Assembly: GCF_030812195.1 (NCBI RefSeq)
Contig: NZ_JAUSSF010000001.1
Location: forward strand, 806,001-870,000
DNA from: Chryseobacterium lathyri
Lineage (GTDB): Bacteria > Bacteroidota > Bacteroidia > Flavobacteriales > Weeksellaceae
Reading direction: 5' to 3'
DNA length: 64,000 nt
Both the position numbers and the translations under genes were made by a program. The notes beneath the pieces were generated by a model. It saw only the letters and a program-made list of their open reading frames with translations, did no database searches and was not told the origin of the DNA. Shown here piece after piece: positions 34,964 to 42,899 of this stretch. The stretch's first letter is position 1, and each line of letters begins with the position of its first letter.

Positions 34964-37546
34964 ATGAATTCTCCTCAAAAATATTATAAAATTATCTCAT
35001 TTGCAACATTTGTTGGTCTCCTTTATGCCTGCAGTACAACTAAAAAAGTTCCGGACGGTGAATATCTGCTTACCAAAAACAACTTTAAGTTTGAAGATAA
35101 GAAAGAATCTTTCGATGAGGAACTAAAAGATTATGTACAGCAGAAGCCTAATAAAAAACAGCTTCTTTTCATGCCGTTAGGTTTAGGATTTTATAATATG
35201 GCCAATCCTAAATATGATACTTTGCTCAATGAATACATGACCTATCCCAGTGAAATGAGAAATCAGAAACTGAGAGATTCTCTTTTCATTAAGTATAATA
35301 TGAAAAACAGTGTAGGAAAAACACTGTTTTTGGACCGTTTGCTTCATAGCTGGGGAAACCCGCCTGTAATCCTCGACCAGACGAGAAGTGAAAAAAGTGC
35401 TGAATCTATCAAAAAAAGGCTTGTTTACAGAGGATTTTGGGATGCTGATGTGAATTTCAAGCATTCTCTGGATTCTGCTTCCAAGAAGGCAGCGGTTAAT
35501 TATTTCATCAAGCATAATGACCCTACCTATATTAAAGATTATTACTACAATATTACAGATCCCACCGTTAAAGGCCTCTACTGGCAGAAACTTGACAAGA
35601 GCCTTATAAGATCCGGACAGAGACTTGACCAGACCGTTCTTGAAAAAGAAGTGACAAGAATTACCGATCTGATGCGGGAAAACGGATATTATAGGTTTAA
35701 TAATTCCAACGAAGAGATCTATTTCGTAGCAGATTCCCTGAAAAGCAGAAAGCAGGTTCCCCTTACCCTTGAAATCCATAAGGATTCCGCCGATCACCCT
35801 TATAAAGTGGCAACCATCGGAAATATTGATGTGGCCATTGTGAACGAGGCAAGCGATTTTCCGAAAAACACCATTAAAGACAGTTTAAGAAGAATAAGAT
35901 TCCATAAAATGGATGAAAGCTACAAAACATCTTCTTTATGGAGAGCCGTAATTGTAGACAGTAAGAAAGTGTATGACCAAAAAAGCCTGGATCTTACGAA
36001 GAGAAATTTCATTGCAATGAATAACTTCAGTATTCTGAAAGCAAGAGATTCTTTAAGAAGAGGTGGCGGCACTTCACCCAATGACAGCATCGTTGATGTT
36101 CTTTACGTCCTGAAACCACTTCCTAAATATGAACTTAAGCTGGGAACCGACATCAATTATTCCCAGATTCTGAACCTTGGAATATCCCCTTCTGTAGATC
36201 TTACCACAAGGAATGTTTTCCGGGGGGCTGAAAACCTTTCTACAAGCATTTCCGGAACATTCGGTTCGATAAGAAGTACAAAAGATATTGATAAGAGAGA
36301 TCTCGCTTACGAAATTTCGGCGCAGGCTTCTCTTAATTTCCCAAGACTTCTGCTTCCATTCAATTATTATAAGCTTCTTCCTAAAAGATACACCCCAACC
36401 TCTTCTATCCTTTTAGGAGCTTCAATACAGAATAACATCGGTTTAGGCAGAGTGAATTTTAACACAGGATTGAATTACCAGGCAAACGTCAATGACCAGG
36501 TGTCACACAGGCTTACTCTTTTCAATACGCAAATTAGTCTTACAAAGAATAAAGATGCTTATTACGACTATTTCAGTAATGATGAAATTATAAAGAATGA
36601 TATACTTGCAAGTTATTTTGCCTATGATCCTATTACTAAGCAAAAATACCTTTCCGGGGAACTCAGCCTTGATATTGTTTCGAAACAGATTGTTGAAGAT
36701 ACAAACTATCAGGGAATGCTTGACCAAAAGGGGCAGGATCTTCTTACCGCATTCAGAGGAACCCTTGTAAATAAAGACAGGCAGACTCAAGACGTCCTTA
36801 TTTCTTCTATGATTTATAATTTCGTTTACAATGAGATTGGTAAAAAAGATTATCCCAATGCATTCTATTTTAATGGTAAAGTAGAGCTTGCAGGCAATAT
36901 TTTAAGCATTTTCAATCAAAAAAGGGACGAGGGTGGAGTTGTAACAAGTCCGCAAAGAACCATTTTCGGGATTCCATATGCACAGTTCGTTAAATTTGAT
37001 ATTGATACCAGAAAATATTTTAAATTCAACGGCAATCAAACCCTGGTTTTACGCCAGTTCATCGGGGTTGGTATTCCTTTTGGGAACTCTACGAATATGC
37101 CTGTAATTAAATCTTATTTCAACGGTGGGTCCAATGATATCAGAGCATGGGTTGCATTCGGAGGATTGGGGCCCGCAGATTCTCAGGTCGATGAAAGAGT
37201 CCGTACATATATGACGGACAATGTAAAGCTTACTACCAACATTGAATATAGAATTCCTTTCAATGACATGTATGAAGGGGCATTATTTACTGATATCGGG
37301 AATACATGGAGCCTTAAAAACTACAATGATGGTTATGGTGACGAATTCAAATTCAATAAATTCTTAGGACAAATGGGGATCGGCAGTGGATTCGGTTTAA
37401 GGGTAAATGTAGCGTATATTACTTTCAGACTTGACCTTGCCTATAAGATCTATGATCCAAACAAACCTGATGGGGAACGATGGAGATTCAAGAATTTCCA
37501 GCCTTTCAAGCCAACATTGAATATCGCGTTCGGATATCCTTTCTAA
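34964..37546 (+). CDS. BamA/TamA family outer membrane lipoprotein
   Basis: 860 residues from the ATG at 34964; another in-frame ATG 18 bases earlier is possible. Lipobox ends at Cys23 (LLYAC). Residues ~35-400 contain POTRA-like repeats, and the C-terminal ~400 residues a 16-strand Omp85 barrel ending in a Phe (FGYPF). KVPDGEYLLTKNNFKF is the start typical of the bacteroidotal lipidated TamA/TamL group. TamL-type proteins are proposed to move proteins, possibly surface lipoproteins, or lipids through the outer membrane. No TamB-like gene is adjacent. Confidence 0.9.
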   Translation: MNSPQKYYKIISFATFVGLLYACSTTKKVPDGEYLLTKNNFKFEDKKESFDEELKDYVQQKPNKKQLLFMPLGLGFYNMANPKYDTLLNEYMTYPSEMRNQKLRDSLFIKYNMKNSVGKTLFLDRLLHSWGNPPVILDQTRSEKSAESIKKRLVYRGFWDADVNFKHSLDSASKKAAVNYFIKHNDPTYIKDYYYNITDPTVKGLYWQKLDKSLIRSGQRLDQTVLEKEVTRITDLMRENGYYRFNNSNEEIYFVADSLKSRKQVPLTLEIHKDSADHPYKVATIGNIDVAIVNEASDFPKNTIKDSLRRIRFHKMDESYKTSSLWRAVIVDSKKVYDQKSLDLTKRNFIAMNNFSILKARDSLRRGGGTSPNDSIVDVLYVLKPLPKYELKLGTDINYSQILNLGISPSVDLTTRNVFRGAENLSTSISGTFGSIRSTKDIDKRDLAYEISAQASLNFPRLLLPFNYYKLLPKRYTPTSSILLGASIQNNIGLGRVNFNTGLNYQANVNDQVSHRLTLFNTQISLTKNKDAYYDYFSNDEIIKNDILASYFAYDPITKQKYLSGELSLDIVSKQIVEDTNYQGMLDQKGQDLLTAFRGTLVNKDRQTQDVLISSMIYNFVYNEIGKKDYPNAFYFNGKVELAGNILSIFNQKRDEGGVVTSPQRTIFGIPYAQFVKFDIDTRKYFKFNGNQTLVLRQFIGVGIPFGNSTNMPVIKSYFNGGSNDIRAWVAFGGLGPADSQVDERVRTYMTDNVKLTTNIEYRIPFNDMYEGALFTDIGNTWSLKNYNDGYGDEFKFNKFLGQMGIGSGFGLRVNVAYITFRLDLAYKIYDPNKPDGERWRFKNFQPFKPTLNIAFGYPF
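34976..34983 (-). promoter_or_regulatory. -7 element for the RNA methyltransferase gene
   Basis: TATTTTTG on the minus strand, inside the first codons of the BamA-like gene, 15 bases before the methyltransferase ATG. Confidence 0.5.
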
Positions 37547-38160
37547 TCCGGAGAAATCCCCAATATAAAATAGACTACAGCAATCACTCTGGCGAGTATT
37601 TCCCTGAACTGGTTTCTGTAGTAGCTTTCCGGTTTGCTAACATCCTGCGCATCAAAACCCAGGGCATTCATCGTGTTATTCCTTGCAAAAAACAAGGCGC
37701 GAAGATTATGAAAGCCCTGTGATACAATAATCACATCTTTCTTTTTATAAACATCCTTACACCGCAGAATGCTTTTATAGGTATTGAATCCTTTCGGATC
37801 CTCAATAATAATATCTCCCGGAACTCCTTCCTGGTTCATCAGGTAATTTTTCATGGCAGCGGGCTCATTATAACCCCTACTTTTTTCTCCGCTTACAATA
37901 ATCTTTTGGATCTTACCATGATGATAAAGAAGTGCTGCAGCATCCATTCTTTTCGTAAAATAAGGATTGGATTTGCCGGATCTCATCTTTGGAGAAGTTC
38001 CTAGTACCAGGGCAACTTCCCGTGGCGGAATTTTAGAAATCTTGGTATAGGTACGTCCATTGGTAAGCCCGAAAACCCATGCATTACAAAGACATATCAG
38101 CAGAATTCCTATTTCTGCTGATATAAATCCCAAGTTAAATATGTTCTTAATAATTCTCAA
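37543..38160 (-). CDS. SanA/YdcF-like (DUF218) membrane-anchored protein
   Basis: 205 residues. An N-terminal anchor helix (FNLGFISAEIGILLICLCNAW) is followed by the DUF218 domain: REVALVLGTSPKMRSGKSNPYFTKRMDAAALLYHHGKIQKIIVSGEK, then DPKGFNTYKSILRCKDVY and VSQGFHNLRALFFAR. SanA-like proteins affect envelope permeability to vancomycin in E. coli; the biochemistry is unclear. The start codon is TTG, and TTGA overlaps the TGA of the upstream reductase gene, indicating coupled translation. The 3' end overlaps that of the BamA-like gene by 4 bases. Confidence 0.87.
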   Translation of the reverse strand: MRIIKNIFNLGFISAEIGILLICLCNAWVFGLTNGRTYTKISKIPPREVALVLGTSPKMRSGKSNPYFTKRMDAAALLYHHGKIQKIIVSGEKSRGYNEPAAMKNYLMNQEGVPGDIIIEDPKGFNTYKSILRCKDVYKKKDVIIVSQGFHNLRALFFARNNTMNALGFDAQDVSKPESYYRNQFREILARVIAVVYFILGISPD

Positions 38161-39281
38161 CTAAGGTCAAAGTTAAGCTTTATTTTCTTACTTTTTACAA
38201 TGGACATGCATGCCAGTATTTTACCTTGTGCTTCTTCTTTTTCAGTCAGGTATTCATTTTCAAGCAGCTCCACTTCTCCTTCTTCAAGATAGCATTCGCA
38301 GCTTCCGCATATCCCGGATTTACATGAATAAGGAACCGGAAAATTCTGAATCAGAAGCTGTTGAAGGATCTTTTCTCTATTATCAGGAAGATGGGTTTCG
38401 TATTCTTTTCCAAGCATTTTAAATTTAACTTCTACATTTTCAATCAGTGGAAATTCTTTTTCTACAGGATAAATATCATCATTATATTCTTCAAAAAGTT
38501 CAAAATGAATGTTCTTTTTCTGAATTCCATGGTGATAGCAGGCATTCGCTAAAGATTTAATCATTTCTCCTTTACCACATATTAATACTTCATCTACCGC
38601 ATCCCAAATCGTAGATTCCTCATCCGTATCATCAAGATGAAGAATCTGGTTGATGATTAAGCTCAGTTTTTTTTCATCCAGCCTTCCGTAGAAAAACTGA
38701 TCAGCCGTTTTTTCTTTTGAAAAAAAATAAAAAATCTGAAGCCTTTCACTGTGTATTCTGGCAAGATTATCCAGTTGTTCTCTATAAATAATTTCTTCAG
38801 AACTTTTGTTACCAAAAAATAGGAAAAGTCTGGTGCGTGGTTCCGTGTGAAGGATATTCTTAAAATGACTCAGGATCGGGGTAATTCCTATTCCGGCAGC
38901 AAAGGCAACAATCGTCCGGAATTCGCTTGGTTTGGAAACCAGTGTAAATCTACCTGAAGGTTCTCCTACCATCAGCTCATCCCCAACATTATAGTTTCTG
39001 AACAGCTCCGAAGTCGCTCCATTAGAAGAATTTACTTTTATTCCAAGACATATTTTTTTCTCATAAGGAGCTGAAGTCATGGAATAATCATTAATGACTT
39101 CTTCACCGTGAGCAATAAATTTTATACTTACAAATTGTCCTGCTTCAAACTTGAAATTTTCCTTCAGATTCCCGGGAATCTCGAATTCCAGAGAAAAAGT
39201 ATTTTTGGTCAGTTGTTCCTTTTTCGCTACTTTTAACGGATGAAACTGTATCAGTTTCCCTTTATAGATTTGTTGTTCCAT
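38157..39281 (-). CDS. FNR-type reductase with C-terminal 2Fe-2S ferredoxin (PaaE-like)
   Basis: 374 residues. FAD-binding barrel (~1-105, INDYSMTSAP carries the R/D-x-Y-S flavin motif), NAD(P)-binding domain (~110-240, FAAGIGITPILSHF) and a plant-type ferredoxin at ~285-374 with CKSGICGSCEC and LACMS as the four cluster ligands. It passes electrons from NAD(P)H to an oxygenase or desaturase. The layout equals PaaE of phenylacetyl-CoA epoxidase, but no paaABCD genes are in the window, so the partner is unknown. Co-directional and overlapping with the SanA-like gene. Confidence 0.9.
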   Translation of the reverse strand: MEQQIYKGKLIQFHPLKVAKKEQLTKNTFSLEFEIPGNLKENFKFEAGQFVSIKFIAHGEEVINDYSMTSAPYEKKICLGIKVNSSNGATSELFRNYNVGDELMVGEPSGRFTLVSKPSEFRTIVAFAAGIGITPILSHFKNILHTEPRTRLFLFFGNKSSEEIIYREQLDNLARIHSERLQIFYFFSKEKTADQFFYGRLDEKKLSLIINQILHLDDTDEESTIWDAVDEVLICGKGEMIKSLANACYHHGIQKKNIHFELFEEYNDDIYPVEKEFPLIENVEVKFKMLGKEYETHLPDNREKILQQLLIQNFPVPYSCKSGICGSCECYLEEGEVELLENEYLTEKEEAQGKILACMSIVKSKKIKLNFDLS

Positions 39282-39313
39282 ACTTCAATTCAAAAATAGT
39301 CAAAAAATAATTT

Positions 39314-39874
39314 ATGAAGAAGATAATTTTATCCACGCTTATTCTTACGGCTCTTTACAGCTGCAAAAAAGAAGGTCACAAAATGGAGGATACAGCTGTG
39401 GCAGACTCAGTTTCAGTAACAGATAATACAGCTTCTGCAACTGGTACTTATACTTCTAAGGAGCTTTCTCCAGAAAATCTGGGAAAATATTTAGCTCAGA
39501 AAAATGACACTTTATATGTTACCAATTTTTTTGCAACATGGTGTGGACCTTGTATGAGAGAAATCCCTCATTTTAAAAACAAAATGGAGGAATTAAAAAA
39601 TAAGCCGGTAAAATTTACTTTTATCAACCTTGATGATAAATCTGAATGGAATACTTCTGTGAAAAAATTTGCACAGGAAAATAATCTTGGAGCAAATATC
39701 ATCCTTTTGGATGGCCAGAAACTAGACGCCAATTTTTTCACTAATAATTTCCAACAGTGGGACGGCGGCTCAATTCCTTTTACTTATTTAAGAAAAGGAG
39801 AAAAAACTGACGAATATTTAGGAATGATGACCGAAGAATTATTGAATTCTAAGGTTGATGCTCTTTTAAAATAA
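39314..39874 (+). CDS. TlpA-like thioredoxin-fold lipoprotein
   Basis: 186 residues. Lipobox ends at Cys17 (ALYSC); a Ser/Thr/Ala linker (~25-48) leads to a thioredoxin fold with the redox centre FFATWCGPCMREIPHF (Cys77, Cys80) and the cis-Pro region GGSIPFTYL. It likely keeps periplasmic cysteines reduced, e.g. for cytochrome c assembly, or works in oxidative repair. A FecCD-type permease gene starts 22 bases downstream, so they may be co-transcribed. Confidence 0.9.
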   Translation: MKKIILSTLILTALYSCKKEGHKMEDTAVADSVSVTDNTASATGTYTSKELSPENLGKYLAQKNDTLYVTNFFATWCGPCMREIPHFKNKMEELKNKPVKFTFINLDDKSEWNTSVKKFAQENNLGANIILLDGQKLDANFFTNNFQQWDGGSIPFTYLRKGEKTDEYLGMMTEELLNSKVDALLK

Positions 39875-39896
39875 AACATCCAGATTCTTTCTGATC

Positions 39897-40868
39897 ATGT
39901 CAAAAAAATTCAAGATCCTGTGTTTACTGCTGACGGCTGCTATTATTCTTACTGCAGTGATCAACCTGAACACAGGATTTTTAAGTTTAAACCTACACGA
40001 TTTCTTTCAGAATACCGCTCAAAGCCAGATCGCTGAGATCCGGATCAACCGGGTACTGGTGATGCTTCTGGCAGGAATTTCAATTCCTACATCCGGTTTT
40101 CTGATGCAGGAATACTTTCAAAATCCTTTAGCAGGCCCGGATATTTTAGGAATCACATCTGTAGCCAGCCTCTCCGTAGCATTCTACATTTTCTGTTCTT
40201 ATGATCTTCTAATTCCTGAATTTCTGCAGAACAGTTTCCTCAGCCTTTCAGCCATCGCGGGAAGCCTGGTCCTGATGCTTGTTCTTTTATCCATGTCGAA
40301 TAAATTTCAGGACAAATCTTATCTGATTATATTTGGATTTCTCGTTTCTGCGTTTGCGGGGGCGGTCGTTTCTTTATTACAGTTCTATGCAGAAAATCAG
40401 AGTCTGAAAAACTATATTTTATGGTCTTTTGGAGCTAATAATATGGTAACCAGAAACCAGATCTATGTATTATCTATCCTGGTTTTCGTGGGAATATTTT
40501 TCTGTTTTAAAACGATAAAACCACTGATCGGAAATTCATTGGGAACGTCTTATGCACAGAGTTTGGGAGTCAATCTCAATCAGCTGAAAATCCTTATCAT
40601 TGCAGCCTCTTCCCTACTTTCAGCTTCTATAACTGCATTTCTGGGACCCATTTTATTTATCGGAATTATTGTTCCTCATTTTTGCAGACTGATCTATAAT
40701 CCATCCAAATTATGGCAGCAGTGGATCCTGAATATGGCGCTCGGAATGCTCATCATGCTAATGTTCTCTATCATAGCAGAAAAAACCCAGATTCCCATGA
40801 ATGTAATAAGCTCAGTGTTTGGAATACCGGTGATTTTACTGATGCTTCTGAAGCAGAATAAGGTTTAA
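39897..40868 (+). CDS. FecCD/BtuC-type ABC transporter permease
   Basis: 323 residues and about nine or ten membrane helices. INRVLVMLLAGISIPTSGFLMQEYFQNPLAGPDILGI is the signature of the iron-siderophore/cobalamin importer permease family (usual RVLAALLVGAALAVSGAxxQ..NPLAdPxiLG), and FLGPILFIGIIVPHFCR is the conserved region contacting the ATPase. It would import iron chelates, heme or B12. No periplasmic binding protein gene is nearby. The ATPase gene is downstream, separated by a small membrane protein gene. Confidence 0.92.
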   Translation: MSKKFKILCLLLTAAIILTAVINLNTGFLSLNLHDFFQNTAQSQIAEIRINRVLVMLLAGISIPTSGFLMQEYFQNPLAGPDILGITSVASLSVAFYIFCSYDLLIPEFLQNSFLSLSAIAGSLVLMLVLLSMSNKFQDKSYLIIFGFLVSAFAGAVVSLLQFYAENQSLKNYILWSFGANNMVTRNQIYVLSILVFVGIFFCFKTIKPLIGNSLGTSYAQSLGVNLNQLKILIIAASSLLSASITAFLGPILFIGIIVPHFCRLIYNPSKLWQQWILNMALGMLIMLMFSIIAEKTQIPMNVISSVFGIPVILLMLLKQNKV

Positions 40869-40907
40869 AGGTTAAGATGTAATTGGTCAATAGTTAATGG
40901 TGAATTT
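40866..40907. repeat. Heptad-phased element H6 (direct)
   Basis: Six 7-base units in exact phase, the first beginning with the permease stop codon (TAAAGGT, TAAGATG, TAATTGG and so on to TGAATTT). Rough consensus TNAANNG. Direct repeats only. Confidence 0.55.
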
Positions 40908-40980
40908 TTTAACCGAAAATAATACTCAGTGTAATCTGAAAAATCTTATGATTTATTTTTTTATGACTCGCTGATTTTGC

Positions 40981-41021
40981 GGATTATAAAGATTTTGAGA
41001 AAATTTAATAATTTATAATCC
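40981..41021. repeat. Inverted repeat upstream of the small membrane protein gene
   Basis: GGATTATAAA and TTTATAATCC, a perfect 10-base inverted repeat with a 21-base spacer, 13 bases upstream of a -7 element. Operator or hairpin. Confidence 0.4.
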
Positions 41022-41033
41022 AATAAACAGATC

Positions 41034-41041
41034 TAAATTTG
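41034..41041 (+). promoter_or_regulatory. -7 element upstream of the small membrane protein/ABC ATPase genes
   Basis: TAAATTTG fits TAnnTTTG and ends 6 bases before the ATG at 41048, predicting a leaderless or nearly leaderless mRNA. Confidence 0.5.
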
Positions 41042-41047
41042 TTACTG

Positions 41048-41350
41048 ATGAACCTAACAAATATTAAGATAACCCAGAAACAGTTAATTATTGCAAATAT
41101 ACTCCAATTTGTGATAAGCTTTGCATTCATGAGATTTTCTGACATATTTCGTTTGGATAAAGATCTCCACTGGATGTATAAATTTGGACATTGTTTGTAT
41201 CTGATGGCCTCTTTGCCTTGGTTCTTTTGGGGATCCCTCTTTTTAGGAGGCTACACCCTTTGGAAAAATAAAACAAATAAAATTTTGTACCTTTTTTTCA
41301 GTCTTTTTCCTCTTTTATTTTTTTTAATAATTATATTTTTTGTCAATTAA
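41048..41350 (+). CDS. Small membrane protein between ABC permease and ATPase genes
   Basis: 100 residues from the ATG at 41048. Three hydrophobic segments: about 13-30, 47-68 and 79-98 (LYLFFSLFPLLFFLIIIFFV). No family recognised. Its stop is separated from the ATPase ATG by one base, so the two are translated together; it could be an accessory subunit of the importer or an unrelated insertion. Confidence 0.65.
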   Translation: MNLTNIKITQKQLIIANILQFVISFAFMRFSDIFRLDKDLHWMYKFGHCLYLMASLPWFFWGSLFLGGYTLWKNKTNKILYLFFSLFPLLFFLIIIFFVN

Positions 41351-41351
41351 T

Positions 41352-42275
41352 ATGCACCTAGAAATCAGACAGGCCAAAATAGGCTACGACAAAACCTTAA
41401 TTTCAAATGCCCAGGCAGATCTGAAACTGGGTGACGTGTGCCTGCTGATTGGAAATAACGGTGTGGGAAAAACCACGCTTATCAAATCTATCCTGCATCA
41501 AGCTTCTCTTTTAAGCGGAGAGATTTTAATTAATCATAAAAATATAAAAACCCTCTCTGTTAAAGAAATTGCTGAAAATATTGCTGTTGTTTTCTCAAAA
41601 TCAAATGTACCACAGCATTATACTGTTGAAGACCTTATTTCATTAGGAAAATACATCTATTATCCTTTTTATTTTGAGCTTAAAAAAGAAGACAGGGAAG
41701 AAATCTCTCATATTATTGATGAACTGGATCTTGCCCAATACAGACATACTCTTCTTAAAAACCTTTCAGATGGGAATTTGCAGAAAGCCTTTATCGGTCG
41801 GGCTATCGCTCAGAACTCTCCGGTTATCATTTTGGACGAACCAACGACGCATCTGGATGAAAAAAACAAACTCATTATCTTAAAAACCCTCCGCAGACTA
41901 GCTAAGGAACAGCATAAAATCATATTATTCTCTTCTCATGACTGGAGACTGTCCAAAGAATTTGCAGACAAAATCTGGTATGTAAAAAATAGCCTGCTTT
42001 TCTCAGGAATCGTAGAAGATGTATTACTTCAGCACGATGAGCTTACCAATGTTTCATTGTTTCAGGTAAATGAGAATTTTGTTCCCCCTTCTATTGATGC
42101 TCCGCAGGTTCACAAGGAAATGCTTTATTCTTTACTGCAGAAAAATTTCGAAAAAGACCTTTCTGCTCTACATTTTGGATACAGGAACGATTTTTGGGAA
42201 ATTCTCACCGGCTCCTCCAAACAGCAATGTGAATCTTTCGAAGAAATAGTTAATTTCGTTAAAAACATTCATTAA
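41352..42275 (+). CDS. ABC transporter ATP-binding protein (FecE-like)
   Basis: 307 residues. Walker A GNNGVGKTT (about 35-43), Q-loop region VVFSKSNVPQHYTVEDLISLGKYIYYPFYFEL, signature LSDGNLQKAFIGRAIAQ (the usual LSGGQ is altered to LSDGN), Walker B VIILDEPTTHLD and H-loop FSSHDW. The N-terminal ~215 residues are the nucleotide-binding domain; the extra ~90 residues have no recognised role. It powers the permease encoded at 39897-40868. Confidence 0.9.
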   Translation: MHLEIRQAKIGYDKTLISNAQADLKLGDVCLLIGNNGVGKTTLIKSILHQASLLSGEILINHKNIKTLSVKEIAENIAVVFSKSNVPQHYTVEDLISLGKYIYYPFYFELKKEDREEISHIIDELDLAQYRHTLLKNLSDGNLQKAFIGRAIAQNSPVIILDEPTTHLDEKNKLIILKTLRRLAKEQHKIILFSSHDWRLSKEFADKIWYVKNSLLFSGIVEDVLLQHDELTNVSLFQVNENFVPPSIDAPQVHKEMLYSLLQKNFEKDLSALHFGYRNDFWEILTGSSKQQCESFEEIVNFVKNIH

Positions 42276-42301
42276 TACTATATTTCTATTAAATATTTCA
42301 C

Positions 42302-42321
42302 ATACTATGCATGCATAGTAT
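42302..42321. promoter_or_regulatory. Distal MarR operator of the beta-oxidation operon
   Basis: ATACTATGCA followed directly by its reverse complement: a perfect 20-base palindrome. It recurs with one mismatch 83 bases downstream. Confidence 0.65.
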
Positions 42322-42384
42322 TATGCTAATCATACAATTTAATCTATTTATTATCAGGCTATTAACAAAATTTAACGTTAATAA

Positions 42385-42404
42385 ATACTATGCATGCATA
42401 ATAT
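42385..42404. promoter_or_regulatory. Proximal MarR operator of the beta-oxidation operon
   Basis: The same palindrome (ATACTATGCA then TGCATAATAT, one mismatch), ending 4 bases upstream of the -7 element at 42409. A bound dimer would block the promoter. Confidence 0.7.
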
Positions 42405-42408
42405 TTAC

Positions 42409-42416
42409 TAAATTTG
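42409..42416 (+). promoter_or_regulatory. -7 element of the marR-fad operon
   Basis: TAAATTTG fits TAnnTTTG; the ATG is 21 bases downstream. Confidence 0.65.
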
Positions 42417-42437
42417 GGTAACACCATTAGTGGATAA

Positions 42438-42893
42438 ATGATGGATAATAATAAAGAAAAAATAGAAAACGTAGATTTAGTTTTGAAGCAGACCTGGCTG
42501 GCTGTTTCTAAAATGTACACAGAGCTTGCTCAAGAGCATGATTCTACTGCTGTACAAGCTCTCACTCTTCTTAAAATTGATCCCAAAGAAGGTACCAGAA
42601 GCACCAATCTGGGTCCTAAAATGGCCATAGAGCCCACCTCTTTGACCAGGATCATCAAGCTTCTGGAAGACAACGGATACATCTATAAGGAAAAGACCAC
42701 TGCCGATAAAAGGGAGGTGATCATTAAACTTACGGATAAAGGTCTGAATTCAAGGAATATGTCAAAAGAAGTAGTGGTCAATTTTAACAAGAAAGTGATG
42801 GAAAAGATCGCTCCTGAGAAAATTGAAACCTTCAAAGAAGTAATGTCTGAAATCATGAAAATTGCAAACGAATTATTAAATAACAGAAAATAA
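42438..42893 (+). CDS. MarR family regulator of the beta-oxidation operon
   Basis: 151 residues. A helical N-terminus is followed by the winged helix GTRSTNLGPKMAIEPTSLTRIIKLLEDNGYIYKEK (about 53-87), the wing DKREVIIKLTDKG, and C-terminal dimerisation helices. It begins the fatty-acid operon, 6 bases before the multifunctional enzyme gene, and its promoter carries two copies of a long palindrome. It is therefore probably an autorepressor released by an acyl-CoA or fatty acid, a FadR-like role (inference). A second ATG directly follows the first. Confidence 0.9.
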   Translation: MMDNNKEKIENVDLVLKQTWLAVSKMYTELAQEHDSTAVQALTLLKIDPKEGTRSTNLGPKMAIEPTSLTRIIKLLEDNGYIYKEKTTADKREVIIKLTDKGLNSRNMSKEVVVNFNKKVMEKIAPEKIETFKEVMSEIMKIANELLNNRK

Positions 42894-42899
42894 ATTATA

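Noticed and set aside
35183..35797. A 204-codon minus-strand frame inside the BamA-like gene
   Set aside because: Antisense shadow; the plus-strand frame has clear domains and normal codon use through the whole region.
38157..39281. Phenylacetate degradation cluster (paa)
   Set aside because: The reductase has PaaE layout, but none of the epoxidase subunits or downstream enzymes are adjacent.
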